From Adineta ricciae (taxonomy: Eukaryota > Rotifera > Eurotatoria > Adinetida > Adinetidae): a stretch of 64,000 nucleotides of DNA. Below are positions 1-12,202 of the stretch, in pieces (position 1 is the stretch's first letter; every line of letters begins with the position of its first letter). Under the pieces are notes generated by a model. It searched no databases. It saw nothing but the letters and a program-made list of their open reading frames with translations, and was not told where the DNA came from. The translations under genes and the position numbers were made by a program. The stretch lies in contig CAJNOJ010000374.1 in assembly GCA_905250025.1 (NCBI GenBank), forward strand, positions 8,415 to 72,414, read 5' to 3'.

Positions 1-42
1 ACCGTTCGACATAATGTTCGTGATTATCGACATAGAGACACA

Positions 43-432
43 CTATTCACGATTTACGGAATTCTTGAAATCAATGACAGCATTATGTAACAAATCCAGA
101 TCGTCTTCATCGGCTAGATTATCTTTGATAAAATCGAATAACCAGAAAGCACAAGGTATTATTGTAACACCGTTAGATTCCAGATAATCGGTTACGTCGT
201 CATAATGAATTTTGAAACGATCAGTTTCATACGAGGGTGTCTGACGCTTGACCTGAGCAAAAATATTTTTTTCAAAAAATGTCGCTAGCATTGGAGAGAG
301 CGAGGACTTCTCAAATACAATAGATGAATAGAGCGGAGCACGTTTTTCAACACTCTGAAAACGAAAAATTGATTGCAGATGTTTCATTGAAACAAGATGA
401 TAAATAAAACAAGGAGAACTAGTCGAGTACAT
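43..432 (-). CDS. Orphan 129-aa ORF, function unknown
   Basis: A single open frame runs from ATG (432) to TAG (43). I do not recognise the protein. It is mixed charged/hydrophobic with an acidic stretch near the C-terminus (a DEDDLDLL motif), no clear signal peptide and no domain I can name. It is divergent to the multicopper oxidase that starts about 60 bp away at 490, so the intervening 57 bp would be a very compact shared promoter. It could be the last exon of a gene running off the window edge or a chance ORF; the length is modest for AT-rich DNA, so confidence is low. Confidence 0.35.
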   Translation of the reverse strand: MYSTSSPCFIYHLVSMKHLQSIFRFQSVEKRAPLYSSIVFEKSSLSPMLATFFEKNIFAQVKRQTPSYETDRFKIHYDDVTDYLESNGVTIIPCAFWLFDFIKDNLADEDDLDLLHNAVIDFKNSVNRE

Positions 433-489
433 CTGAATTTACAGACAAAGCTGTTTCAATAAAATAGTAACTTGTTTTTTATATCTGAA

Positions 490-2724
490 ATGTTTGCAAT
501 ATTCTTAAAAAATCATTTCGTTAAAATTATTTTTCTTTGTTTGGTGAGTATATTGAACTTTTATAAGACAGTGAGGGATACGTTGAAATTTTCAAGAATA
601 TTTATGCGATCAGCGAATATAGTGATGAATATTCGATAGAAAATTCGGAAGGTGAATACGAAATACCAGGTGAGAAATTGAATTCGGTGTGAAAAGTTTA
701 TTTGTCGATAATATTCTTCTGTAGAATATCTTTTAGAACAATTGAATGATTGTTATTCAGGTGATACTTTTGCTTTTTCGAGCATATCAAAGATGATTTT
801 GAACGATCGATTAGAAGATGATGTTTATCAATTTCAATTTTCTTCGTCTATGAATGATTTCCTTCGCAAACAGATTCTAATAGGTCAATTGAACACTATG
901 AGTCAAATCAGAAGTGCAAAGCTTTGTTTTTATGGCGAAGATGGTACGAAAGAATACCAATCCAGTCGACATTCTCTTGGTCATCAATTTCAAATCTCAG
1001 TCGAAGAAACATTGACCTTTTCCTATGCAACCTGTTGGTTACAATTACAACCGAATTCAGATTTTCATCCCGATAGTCTTTTCTTCCACCTATCAAATCG
1101 TAAATTTCCAGTTGTCGATGACTTGATACATATTTATTTGTGATTCTCTATAGATGATGTTCACGTATACAACGCAGACTTTCACATTCGATGGTTTAAT
1201 ACTTCTCCCGATACTTACGAACGCTCGATTTTAAGTATCAACGATGAAATTCCCGCCCCGACAATAATTGTCACACGCGGTGATTTTATTAACATTACAA
1301 TCATTAATGAATTATCTGAGCCAACAGCAATTCATTGGCATGGTCTATCACAACGTCACAGTTTACATATGGATGGTGTTCCAGGTGTAACGCAATGTGA
1401 AATTTTACCTGGTCAATCATTTATTTACACATTTTCTACGGAAGGTCAATCAGGTACTTTTTGGTATCATTCTCATTATGCAATGCAATATGGTGATGGA
1501 CTAAAAGGTGCTTTAATTATTAAAGATCCAGACGATCCATGGAAATCTTATTATCAAGATGAAGAAGTTCTTCAAATCACCGATTGGTATCATGTTCCAG
1601 CTCATATTCTTTTACAAACGTATTTATATCCCGGAACATTAGATCCCGTGCCTGATACAATTTTGATAAATGGTATCGGACAATATGATTGTGATTCGAA
1701 TGGAGAATGTCCGTATTATCGTACATCGATTTGTTCCGGTGAGACGAAACGATTTCGAATTATTAACACATCTGCATATGCGACAATAACTTTGACGATC
1801 GATCAGCATCGAATGAGATTAATCGAAAGCGACGGAACTTATCTAAACGGAAAGAAATATGTAGAAAGCCTTCGCTTAAGTCCCGGACAAAGATATTCAG
1901 TATTGATTACGACAAAGAAAACTTTCAAGAACAGTTTTTGGATACGAGCAACAATACATCCATTTGTAGATTACAATGATCAATATACATCTGTAATTCA
2001 TCCGACTGTGCAAGCGATTTTAGAATACTTTGACGAAGATGGAAATAAGCTGACTTCGATTTTTGAAGGATCGAATGAATATTTGTCGATCATTAATCAA
2101 TCAATTAGTTTTGGACAAACTTTTAGTGATGAAGTGAATTTGATTCCGATGAAGTCAAATGTCCCGACGAACGGAAATGTAAGAAGATTCTTTTTAGATT
2201 CGCAGCACAAAGGTAGTCAACCAGGATTTTTTTACATCAATAATCATACATTTGTTCATCCGACAAGTCAAATGATGTTGGCATCAATTGTCTATGATAA
2301 GATGAATGACTTACAACTTTCTCAATTCATCCGTGTCGAAAATGATAACATTGTCGATCTGGTTATTAATAATATTGATTTTGCACCACATCCATTTCAT
2401 CTTCACGGCCATCATGTTTGGATATTAGCTCAAGGAAATCGAAAGGAGGGTTATATTAACGAAACGACAATCGATGATGTCAAATTGAATTTGAAGAATC
2501 CAATTTATCGAGATACATTTACGATTAATCCGTATTCTTATGCCATTGTTCGTTTTAAAGCAAACAATCCAGGCATATGGATGTTACATTGTCATAATGA
2601 TTGGCATTTACAACTCGGAATGGCTTCAGTCATCATTGAGTCACCCGAACTCGTCAAAGACTTTTATTCGAAACATAATCTGATTGATTGTATCCCTGAA
2701 TATTGTAAACATCATTTGATGTGA
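490..2724 (+). CDS. Laccase-type multicopper oxidase, 4 exons
   Basis: Proposed exons are 490-543, 576-669, 725-1099 and 1154-2724 (697 aa). The last two introns (55 and 54 nt, GT..AG, phase 1) join frames cleanly; the first (32 nt) is unusually short and uncertain. The N-terminus is hydrophobic (MFAIFLKNHFVKIIFLCL), a likely signal peptide or anchor, followed by about 140 residues I do not recognise. Three cupredoxin domains follow. All four copper motifs are visible: HWHGLSQ (near 1333), WYHSHYAMQYGDG (near 1462), HPFHLHGHHVW (near 2391) and HCHNDWHLQLGM (near 2590). The last fits HCHxxxHxxxGM with a Met at the type-1 axial position. The enzyme should couple one-electron oxidation of phenols or metals to reduction of O2 to water outside the cell. 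The substrate cannot be told from sequence. Confidence 0.85.
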
Positions 2725-3595
2725 AAGCACTTCATTGTGCATTCTGATTTCTTCCATTGAAATTTTATTAGACAAAAGAATAAGAAGAGTGATCATTTCG
2801 CAATTTGCAAGTCTATAATCATACCGACTTTATCGTCTTTTTAAGTTTTGTGCTGACACAACCGAATAGAAAAGAGATTGTTTCTCTCGAGTGATTACAC
2901 CTTTGTCGTGCAACAGCACATTCACCGATATAAATACAGTGCGTTTCGCAGTTAACAACTCATCAGAAGCGTCTGTTTTCGGTAATAGGGATTTGCGTAC
3001 TATGACATCGTTATTATCATGTTATAATTGTGCCAATGAGAATTCCCGATGCAATGACATTCTTCAATAGTACTAATGACGAAACTTTTGAAAATCTATC
3101 AACTAAGTACGAACACGAAAAACAAAATAATTTCCGGTTCATAAGTGATGAACGGAGTCAATCCAGCAATGAGACTGAATCGATATGAGAATGGTGAAAA
3201 GAGACTTTATTTTCTGAAGCGAAAAGCCAAATCTAATGTGAACGAATTAACTGTCTCCGAAGGATTTCATACCTACGGTGGAATTGAACAAGGCTTTGAA
3301 TGTATCAGTTCAACAAAAAGGTAAACCATTTGGATTCATTATATGTCTCAAAGAAAAAGTAGATTATCTCGCTCGTTCGAATTTCTTTCGTGCAGCTCAA
3401 TAAATGGAATTACAATCGAATCTTGTTGACTATCCTCATATTAACACATCACACAATGTACCAACATTAGTTTTCTTAGAAATGTCAATAATTTGTCTGA
3501 TTCTTCTTTTAGGAATTTGTTTTGAAAAGAAAATTCTACATTATGCTCAGTAATGTTTATACTCTTCAGTAAAAATCAAAGTTCGTCTATTGAAT
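2725..3595. other. Intergenic spacer, no gene recognised
   Basis: This 870-bp spacer lies between the convergent 3' ends of the oxidase (+) and the mannosidase (-). Only short broken frames are present. I see no RNA gene, no repeat shared with the rest of the window and no transposon ends. Confidence 0.5.
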
Positions 3596-6500
3596 TTAAG
3601 CGATTGCTATACGAAATGTTCGAATTTGCATTGGATTGAAAATGATTGTTGAATTTTGCTTTGCCAAAAGCGATTTCCGATTTTCGATGCCCGAGTGTTG
3701 TTCATCAGTGAACCAATGGAGTCTATCCATCTTCGATAATTCTAAATTTCCATCCAATGTTAATTCGACGAATTGATCAATTATTCCAATAGATTTAAAC
3801 AATGATTGCAAATCAATTAAAGTTGGATTGGAATAGATGTGATCTTCATTCAATTCAAAATAATGCTCAAGACGAACCAAAAATTCTTTCTCTTTCAATT
3901 GATCAAATGTCAACAAATGGATATTCAATGGTAAACTTTCCTGCAACATTGACCATGTTTGTCCATAACCATTCGAATAATTCGTATAAGATGAGTTAAA
4001 CAATTGAAATGTGGCTAACGGCGAGAGAAACAATTGTTGAGAACGAGCACGATGATAAAGCGAACTTGATTGTGGTGAATCGAGATACAGAAAATGTTTT
4101 CCTCGGATGACAAGTCCGCGATCAAACGCAGTTTCATTCAACGCTTCACCAACGCCCATATGATCATCATAGAGCAATCGTCGATGTATCATTACCTCAA
4201 TTGAACCATCCAATAGACTCGCACCACCTTGTGAACGATCCGTCAGAATTGTAAACTGTCGATTGGTTTCGTTGATCCAAATTCTTGAATTAACTGGATA
4301 ATAATTACCACTGACAGGTTCAGTGATCGTGTAATTATATGTCGGTCGATAGTTTCTTATTCTTTGAAGAACTTCTCGTCCATTGGAATCGGTGTAGTAC
4401 TTTGATTGACTTGCAAGATTTGTGTCGTAACGAAGAATGATTTCTTTGCCGAGATTGTCTTCAATTGGAATTGGACCGACGGTCCATTCGATCTCCAAAT
4501 CTTCCTTTTCGTCGTATAAACGAATCTCTTCACTAATCCAGTCGTTAAATGTGATCAGTGCGGTTTGGACGAGTGAAGTTTTGAAACATTTTCTAGAGAA
4601 AGGGAAAAAAGAAAGTATGACACGATACACTTCATCTTACAATGATCGTTTCGTTGAAACAGGAGTGGGATTTTGTGTTACTGGTCGAAAAATATAAGCA
4701 CCAGAGGCTTGAAAATCAAATTGAGAATTGTTTCCTGGATAACCTTTTGTCCATCGAATAGAAAATTTCAGTCTTCTTTCAGAGAAAATCGCCTTACCTT
4801 CATACCAATAGAAACCGTGGTTGGCAAAGGTGAGATTAATATTCTTTTGAAGATTTATCATTTGTTGTAGATTTCCTTGTTCATCAATTTCCACGCGGAG
4901 ATACTAAAAGCGTATTATGATATTCGAAAATTGTATCCAAAAAACTTCGTCTACTTGATTTTGCAAAATACACATTTCCTTCTTCGTTATTTTCAAATCT
5001 TCGACTTTCTCCTCCTCATTTCCTAAAACCAAAGAAGTGGAGATTTCAAAGTAAATGTCCATGTAATGATTCTACTTTCAAAGAAATATGAACTGAATCC
5101 AAGTGTTGGAAGATTATACCGAAGAATTAATTCCATTGTTGCATTACTCATTCGACCCGGAATATCTTTCGTTATATTTGATATCGGAATTAGATCAACA
5201 TTGACAACTGTTCCGTTCGGATCACGAACTTTATATGAGTTTGTCACGGGTACACGTAAATAATCCATAACTGGATGAATTGTTGGATTCCAAAGCGTTA
5301 CGACAAACTAAAAAGTAACCCTAAAACTGATTCTATTCAAAGCTTCGTTTTGAATTTACTCGTTCGACATTTTCGATTGGTAAACATTCGCTAATATTTG
5401 TCAATGGACAAAGAAATTGTTGAACATTCACTCTTGAATGACCCTCTTTACTTAATAATTTCGAATACGCTTGATTAATCACGTTCTAAAAACAAAAATT
5501 CCATAAAGAATTCTTTTTGACTTTTCTCTGAGTGACGAACAAGTGCTCCGTCAATGCCAATGGACAATCGTAGGGCATAATCATCTGCTACGTGTTGTCT
5601 TTCGGTTCCACTAACCGCATCATGGTGTTGAGCAACGGCCATGGCTTCACTTAAGTTAAAGATTTGATTCCGAAGTTGAGAATTGGAAAAGGCGTTTAAT
5701 TGTCGTGTGACTTGTAAAATATTATTCGAATAGCGTTCGAAACGTTTCAAAGCTGGTCGAGATGTGTAAAATCCCGTCCAAAATCCATGTGGATGATGAG
5801 CGTGAGGAAAGAAATCATCGGTTTTGCTTATCCAACTACGGTTGACTTTGTTCAACGCGTATAAATAACAGGTCGGAGTCGAATAAAATACGTTTACATC
5901 ACTCCCATTCATTTGCTTTATGAGAAGTATATTAGAGAAAGTTTCTCTTCGCAAAATCAACTCTTATTACCTGAGCATTGACGTATTGAATTAACTTATC
6001 TAAATTTTTGTAATTTGCCAGCGCATTTTCATATTGAAAATCACCACCGAATGTCATAATGATATGATTAGTAGCGTATTCCAACGATTCATTATGAGCG
6101 GTTTCGATAAATGTTCGAACACGTTGGGGAACATTATAATCAGGTAGATTGACATCATCCTATGAAATAAAAAGACAGACCTGACAATCAAACAGATCAG
6201 CTCACTATTATAGGATCATCGGGAGCGATAAAATCGAAAGAAAATGTTGGTGGAGTAGAATATCTTCGAGGTAAAATACCGGTGAACAGCCAACTTTGTT
6301 GTCCAAGATTTGCACTTGCTTTCCAAACCATTTCCATTGATTTCGTTGTATTCCGTTTTTGTAAATCTTGATAATCTGCGCGACCAAAGAACAACCCATC
6401 GAAACCCATCTACAATCCTTACTTTATTATGAATTTCTTTTTGAAACGATTCAACTGACTTGCGCAAGAAGAGAAGCCTGTTCTCGTGAATGACCAAACG

Positions 6501-7099
6501 GATCAATTTGCCAGCCAACTTTCGGTCGACCACACTCACCGAATTGTTCATTGAGAAATTCTAAACCTAAACTATGTTGGTCAATAATGGAGTTGTAATG
6601 TGTCGTTGCTTCGTCATTCATACACCAACCACCGGAGATGAATTCTAAACGACCGGAATTGACAAATTCTTTGACTTTATTACGAACTATTTCGCTTTGT
6701 TCGTTCCACCATCGAGAAAAGAAAGCCATTTCAACGTAAATAAATCGTCGATCGGAATTTTCATCCAATGCAAGGACAATCGAATCGAGAATATACTGAA
6801 CACCAGCATGTTGAAGATCAGTGCGAGCTGAAATAGCGAAATTTACCAATAAGGAAACAAGTTTTCAAATCAACCATACATCCGTAATAATATTCGTCAA
6901 GTGTTTTAACGAATCCAACATCATCGTGAGAATGTGGAACGAGATGGACATTCAATTTTGTTGAATCGCCTAAATTACAAGCCTAGGAAAATAGATTTCT
7001 AATAATATATGAACATTTGATTTCTCGTACATCATAACCACATTTCTTTGTCGATTGAATTGTAATGACACAAAATGTCAGAATAAAATAAAAATTCAT
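3596..7099 (-). CDS. MAN2B1: Lysosomal alpha-mannosidase (GH38), 11 exons
   Basis: Reading down the minus strand the exons are 7099-7031, 6982-6880, 6827-6460, 6409-6206, 6159-5971, 5915-5541, 5485-5360, 5307-5076, 5022-4955, 4903-4641 and 4592-3596, 997 aa, with all ten introns 48-63 nt and phases that match. Residues 1-16 ([16 protein letters not shown]) are a signal peptide. The GH38 core has HSHDDVG near residue 40, WQIDPFGHS (catalytic nucleophile Asp near 166) and [10 protein letters not shown]. The second His and second Asp of HSHDD, the nucleophile Asp and a His of QHHDA are the expected zinc ligands. The C-terminal beta-domains carry the family signatures [31 protein letters not shown] and LTDRSQGG. 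The enzyme trims alpha-linked mannose from glycoproteins in the lysosome. A second, partial copy lies at 13460-15718. Confidence 0.92.
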
Positions 7100-7434
7100 A
7101 TCTATGTTATTTATGAATGTGGTCTGAAGATCTTCTTTATATATTAGTAGATAAGGAAAGTTGATAGTAAAAGATATTCGACATGTGACCATTCATCAAC
7201 GACTCCCGGTTTCGGTGGGCTTCCATTGAAAATGTGTAGCATGTTTGTCAAGAGCTCATCCCCATATAATAGTAGAGAAAATAGTTGTCTTCAGACGAAA
7301 AACTTTTTCCAAGTTTGTTTTTACAAACATTTGTGTATGCCTGGATATCTAACTGTAGGTTTATTTTACGATAAAAGTATGTTGCATGTGCTTTTATCTT
7401 TTTTGTGATACTCGTTGGCTATCACACTGCAATA
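7100..7434. promoter_or_regulatory. Shared promoter region of two divergent mannosidases
   Basis: This 335-bp segment separates the start codons of the minus-strand 11-exon mannosidase (7099) and the plus-strand intronless one (7435). Transcription of both must begin here, so a bidirectional promoter is inferred. A TATATATTAG stretch near 7138 is the best TATA-like element for the minus-strand gene. No other motif is clear. Confidence 0.4.
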
Positions 7435-10290
7435 ATGTATTGCGCAAAGGAGATGATATTTTTATTTTTATTTATCGTAGTATTAAATCCTGTTCGTACG
7501 TTGAACGTACATTTGATATGTCATTCGCATGATGATGTGGGCTGGCTGAGTACAGTGGATCAGTATTATACTGAACAAGTTCAATATATCATCGATTCGG
7601 TCATTTCTGCTCTCGAGGCAAATCCAGAACGTAAGTTCATTTATGTTGAACAAGCTTTCTTTCAACGTTGGTGGCGTTCACAATCCGATGAAAGAAAAAA
7701 CATCACCCGTCGTCTTGTAGCATCTGGTCAACTTGAATTTGTCAATGGTGGATGGAGTATGCATGATGAAGCAACTACACACTTTATTGATATGATTGAT
7801 CAAACAACATTAGGACATCGATTTCTTCTCGATGAATTTGGAGTTGTTCCTCGAACAGGCTGGCAGATCGATCCATTTGGACACAGTGCTACTCAAGCAG
7901 CTCTACTTACAAGTGAAGTGGGCTTCGCAGGTCTATTTTTCGCTCGAATTGATGTAGCTGATAATGCTATTCGTCGACAAAACAAAGCGCTGGAATTTCT
8001 ATGGCAACCATCGGCATCGTTCGGTGCTTCGGCTCGAGTGTTTGCTGGAGCGTTTGCTAGTGGTAGTTATGGTCCTCCTCCGGGACTCTGCTGGGATATT
8101 AATTGTTGGTTAGATACAGCTCATCCTATTCAGGATGATCCAACACTGGAAGATTACAATGTACCAGAACGCATCGAAACCGCTGTACGAACTGCCAAAG
8201 ATTTAGCATCATTACATCTTGGAGACGACATTATGTTCACATTAGGTAATGACTTTGAATATCGAGCGGCCAATGAATGGTTTAAAAACTTAGATAAACT
8301 TATTCGACTGGTTAATGCCGATGGACGTATTAAGATGTTCTATTCAACGCCAACTCAATATTTACAATCCAAACTGCAATCGGGAGTATCGTGGCCAGTG
8401 AAAACCGATGACTTTTTTCCATATGCTGACGGACCGCATTCCTATTGGACAGGCTTTTATACATCAAGACCAGCTCTAAAGCATTATATTCGATTAAATT
8501 CAGCTCTCTTACAAGTTGCCCGTCAGACTGAAGTGTGGGCAAAATGTAATGGCAATGGTACTATGCTATTATGGGATGCCATTGCCACTGCTCAACATCA
8601 TGATGCTATCACTGGAACTGAACTACAGCCGGTAGCATTTGATTATGCGTTGCGCATTGCACGGGGTGCAGCACAAGCAGCTAACACCATTCACACAGCA
8701 TTAGCTCAGATTATTACTCAACCCGGTGGTTTACACCCGTCATTTACTTATTGTCCTCTATCGAATGTGTCCATATGTCCATCTTCGCAAGCATTCAACT
8801 TTAATACTAGTCTTCTAGTTATACTTATTTATAATCCCATCGCACGAAATCGTTCAGAACTTATCCATTTGCCAGTTAGTTCACTTACTCATTGCCATAT
8901 TCGATCTTCAACTGGATTTATTCCAGTTCAAATAACACCAGTAATGGTGACATCGGCAATTAATGTATCATTAGCAGCACCTTATCGATGCTCGTTTCTG
9001 GCGAGAGACATTCCTCCGATTGGTTATGACACATACTGGCTTACTAACCAATCAACGGCGACTACTCTATCTAATCCAACACCGATCAAGAGCACGAGTG
9101 AAGTAATATCGATTACAAATGAATTTTGGAATCTTCAATTCAATACGAGTACAGGATTACTCTTCGCCGCTACTCATATACCTTCAAACAAAACGATCGA
9201 CATCTCACAAGAATTTCTTTACTATCCATCCAGTGATGACGGTAACCCTTACGTATTTCGGCCATTAGAACAAATACCACGCCCTATATCATCATATGCA
9301 CGATTAGAAGTAGTGTCTGGCTTATTATATGCTGAAGTTCGGCAGTACATTACTGAATGGATTAGTAGTAGTGTGCGTCTCACACGGAACTCATCTGTCA
9401 TAGAGTTCGATTACACTGTTGGTCCAATACCGATCGCAGATAGTTTAGGCAAAGAGATCATTACTCGTTTCAATACAAGTATTCGAAATCAAGGTGTGTT
9501 TTTCACCGATAGTAATGGTCGTGAATTTCAACGGCGCCAAAGAGATTATCGTCCCACATGGAATTATACAGTGACAGAACCTGTTAGTGGCAATTACTAT
9601 CCGATGACAACAGCAGTACGTATTGAAGATGATGAAATGAGTTTCGCAGTGTTAACAGATCGACCACAAGGTGTCAGTAGTATGACCGATGGATCCATCG
9701 AAATCTGTTTACATCGACGAACACTCAAAGGTCCAATGCCACTCAACGAGACAGGCGATGATGGACGAGGGTTAGTCATAACTGGACGTCACTATATACT
9801 GTTAAATCCTCTTCAATCGCAATCCGATGCTATACGTTCAGTTCAAAGTCAAGTCTATGCATCATCTTTTGTGTCATTAGCTCCAATGGAAACCACTATT
9901 GACGATTACGTTGCTACACATAGCACACGAGATACCTATTTGAAAGCACCACTACCTGACAATATTGACTTGATTACATTTACTATTTACAACAAAAGTG
10001 AAAGTACACTTCTGATTCGACTTGCACATCTATTTGCTGCAAATGATCAGTCTAGTTTAGCTCAGCCTGTCACTATCGATATAACACAATTATTCAAACT
10101 TGATTTAACATCGATAAAAGAAGTGAGTTTAACGGCCAACCAACCAATTGAGAACGTACGAAAGATTCAATGGCAGTTGAAAAATATGACCGACAACATC
10201 GACGATAGCACGCAACGCAGCGTATTCAACGGTACTTTCATAACTATCACACCAATGCAAATTCGTACTTTTATAATTGTTTTACAATAA
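7435..10290 (+). CDS. Intronless GH38 alpha-mannosidase, secreted/lysosomal
   Basis: One uninterrupted frame of 951 aa runs from ATG 7435; ATG 7453 is also possible and would place the hydrophobic signal (MIFLFLFIVVLNP) at the very N-terminus. Upstream in-frame codons reach 7405 only through a GTG. The protein is full length for the family: HSHDDVGW, a WWRS segment, [11 protein letters not shown] with the nucleophile Asp, [49 protein letters not shown] and a terminal MQIRTF. It is clearly paralogous to the neighbouring 11-exon enzyme but diverged, and lacks every one of its introns. CLCWD-type residues (GLCWDINCW) present in vertebrate lysosomal enzymes are kept here but absent from the spliced neighbour. 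It probably cleaves alpha-mannosides in the lysosome or outside the cell. The intronless structure suggests an old retrocopy or a transferred gene (inference). Confidence 0.9.
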   Translation: MYCAKEMIFLFLFIVVLNPVRTLNVHLICHSHDDVGWLSTVDQYYTEQVQYIIDSVISALEANPERKFIYVEQAFFQRWWRSQSDERKNITRRLVASGQLEFVNGGWSMHDEATTHFIDMIDQTTLGHRFLLDEFGVVPRTGWQIDPFGHSATQAALLTSEVGFAGLFFARIDVADNAIRRQNKALEFLWQPSASFGASARVFAGAFASGSYGPPPGLCWDINCWLDTAHPIQDDPTLEDYNVPERIETAVRTAKDLASLHLGDDIMFTLGNDFEYRAANEWFKNLDKLIRLVNADGRIKMFYSTPTQYLQSKLQSGVSWPVKTDDFFPYADGPHSYWTGFYTSRPALKHYIRLNSALLQVARQTEVWAKCNGNGTMLLWDAIATAQHHDAITGTELQPVAFDYALRIARGAAQAANTIHTALAQIITQPGGLHPSFTYCPLSNVSICPSSQAFNFNTSLLVILIYNPIARNRSELIHLPVSSLTHCHIRSSTGFIPVQITPVMVTSAINVSLAAPYRCSFLARDIPPIGYDTYWLTNQSTATTLSNPTPIKSTSEVISITNEFWNLQFNTSTGLLFAATHIPSNKTIDISQEFLYYPSSDDGNPYVFRPLEQIPRPISSYARLEVVSGLLYAEVRQYITEWISSSVRLTRNSSVIEFDYTVGPIPIADSLGKEIITRFNTSIRNQGVFFTDSNGREFQRRQRDYRPTWNYTVTEPVSGNYYPMTTAVRIEDDEMSFAVLTDRPQGVSSMTDGSIEICLHRRTLKGPMPLNETGDDGRGLVITGRHYILLNPLQSQSDAIRSVQSQVYASSFVSLAPMETTIDDYVATHSTRDTYLKAPLPDNIDLITFTIYNKSESTLLIRLAHLFAANDQSSLAQPVTIDITQLFKLDLTSIKEVSLTANQPIENVRKIQWQLKNMTDNIDDSTQRSVFNGTFITITPMQIRTFIIVLQ

Positions 10291-10740
10291 AGTAACATTT
10301 TCATTTGCACGATGAATGCACGGATGAATATAAATGAGAGATAAAAGAAGCATTCTCGGATCTAAATTTTTATAAAAGCGAAAGATTTTGGTAATTTTTG
10401 GAAATGAGCGATAAGGACTGCCATGTTTTATATTCTTCCACAAATTTCACGTACAATTTGGAAAACCTTGAACAAGAAACGTCGTAAACTAGGAACTAAA
10501 ATGTATAAACTAAGAAAAGACCAACCTGCTGGTTATCAATCATTCTCTATACCGATGCAGAATATAAACCATAAGAATAGGAAAGAGAAATGAAAGACTA
10601 TAGCAATACAGAACAAAATCGTTCTCCGTAAATATTGTAAGAATTTCTGTGTGAATCGATACCAACAATATTGCAATTGTATCGAACAACGATCAATTGA
10701 GAAAGATTTTTATGTCCTGACGAGTTCGTAAATCGACATG
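10291..10740. other. Spacer 3' of the intronless mannosidase
   Basis: No coding frame or RNA gene is recognised. The sequence is conserved almost base for base at 15795-16245, so it belongs to the duplicated block rather than being unique. Confidence 0.5.
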
Positions 10741-12066
10741 TATTGTTAAACTTCGAGATCCGCTAACTAATAATTCTGGTTTTCTAAACCATCTTCGATT
10801 GATTTGACAATCGTCTGAAGAACGAATAACGATTGCTGCATTCAATCAATCGAATGAGATCCTTTCCGAGAGAAATTGTTAAAATATATCAATATTCAAT
10901 TTGTGGAAAATGAAATATTAATCCATCGATAACATGACTCATATCAAATATTGTACAATTTCCAATTTCTATGATGTCATTCTATGAAATTAAAAGCAAA
11001 TGTTGAATTCGATTTGAAAAATTCATTGACAAGAAAAATTTCGGAACAAGCGAACATATTAATCTTACTCTTTTAACATTAGGAAAATGGTGCAAGAAAA
11101 ATTGACTGAGTTCGCTATACAAACTGTTTTCATACAATTCAAAAAACGTTTTCTCACCAAATATTATCGGATCCATTGGGAGTTGATAAGGAAGATATGT
11201 TTGAGTTGGAGCAGAATAAGGAATTGTTAGAAGCAAACTGTGTCGATCACGAATGACATACCACTTTTTACGTATGTAAAAGCCAATAGGATACGAACGA
11301 AAGGAATTGGGCGGAGAAGAAAAATCAATTGCATGTCGAATATGAAGTTGAAAACGGAATTTTTACTTCGAATTTTCCAATGATATTCATTGACAAGATC
11401 CTCTCCATCTTTAATATTCAGTTCTAAATATTTTATATGAGATATATTGGCGAGAAAACCTTCTGTATCATTCATTGCCGTCCAAGAATCTCAAAATTTC
11501 TTGAAGAGATATTTCATCACATCATTCAACTGTTGAATAACGCAGATTTTCTAATGCAATTGTCAATTCAAAACGTAATGTAGAACCAACAGTCAATCGA
11601 TTTAATCGAAGCAATGCTTCAGAACGGATTCTTAGTGATCAATTATCCTTTGCATCAGTATGGAACATCGAAATTGGAAGCAATTCTTTTAATTCGGTTG
11701 ATTTTGTCAAAGCCAAGTCCAAGGAATGAATTGTTGAAGTGAAAAATACGATAAAATCATTTCGATTGTCCTGGTGTAAAAATATCATCGGATAATCGTA
11801 AGAAAATAACTCGATCGGCTGGAATTATCCGACATACATGATCGAAACGGCATTTTTGAATCGACAGAAAAATTCCGTCAATGAGAAGAATATTGACGAA
11901 TGATTTCATCGCACCAGAGATAGCCGAAATATGATGAAGAATTTCAACTGGAAATCGAGTCAAAAAGAATTGACCACCAACCAATTCGAGTACGAAGGAT
12001 ATAGAAGGAGAAAAACAAATGTTATTTATGCATAAAGTTGCATTCAATTTTCTGTTTGCAGACACT
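10741..12066 (-). pseudogene. Decayed gene, possibly an F-box/LRR-like bdelloid family
   Basis: Minus-strand frames starting with an ATG at 12065 continue through fragments at 11757-12065, 11227-11475 and 10982-11236, but they are in different frames and broken by several stops, for example between 11500 and 11750. Visible pieces include FPVEILHHIS, RVIFLRLSDD, NISHIKYLELNIKDGEDLVNEYHW and a leucine-rich C-terminal part. The FPxEILxxI start followed by leucine-rich segments is reminiscent of F-box/LRR-like proteins; this is my pattern memory, not a search result. The same decayed gene is present in the second copy (16245-17576) with extra frameshifts, so decay precedes the duplication or split of the copies. 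Confidence 0.45.
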
Positions 12067-12202
12067 TTTTAAAAGTAAATATTAACAGAACAAGAAAAAA
12101 GACCGTGTTTTTCGACGTCGCCGCTGTAAATACACCTTTGATCATATTTGTTTCTGTTTTACATCGACACACTAAGGATGAGTTCTATGTACGGTTCAGA
12201 TT

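Noticed and set aside
742-1143. A separate small gene before the oxidase
   Set aside because: Its apparent start is TTG, and a GT..AG intron at 1100-1153 joins it in phase to the first cupredoxin domain.
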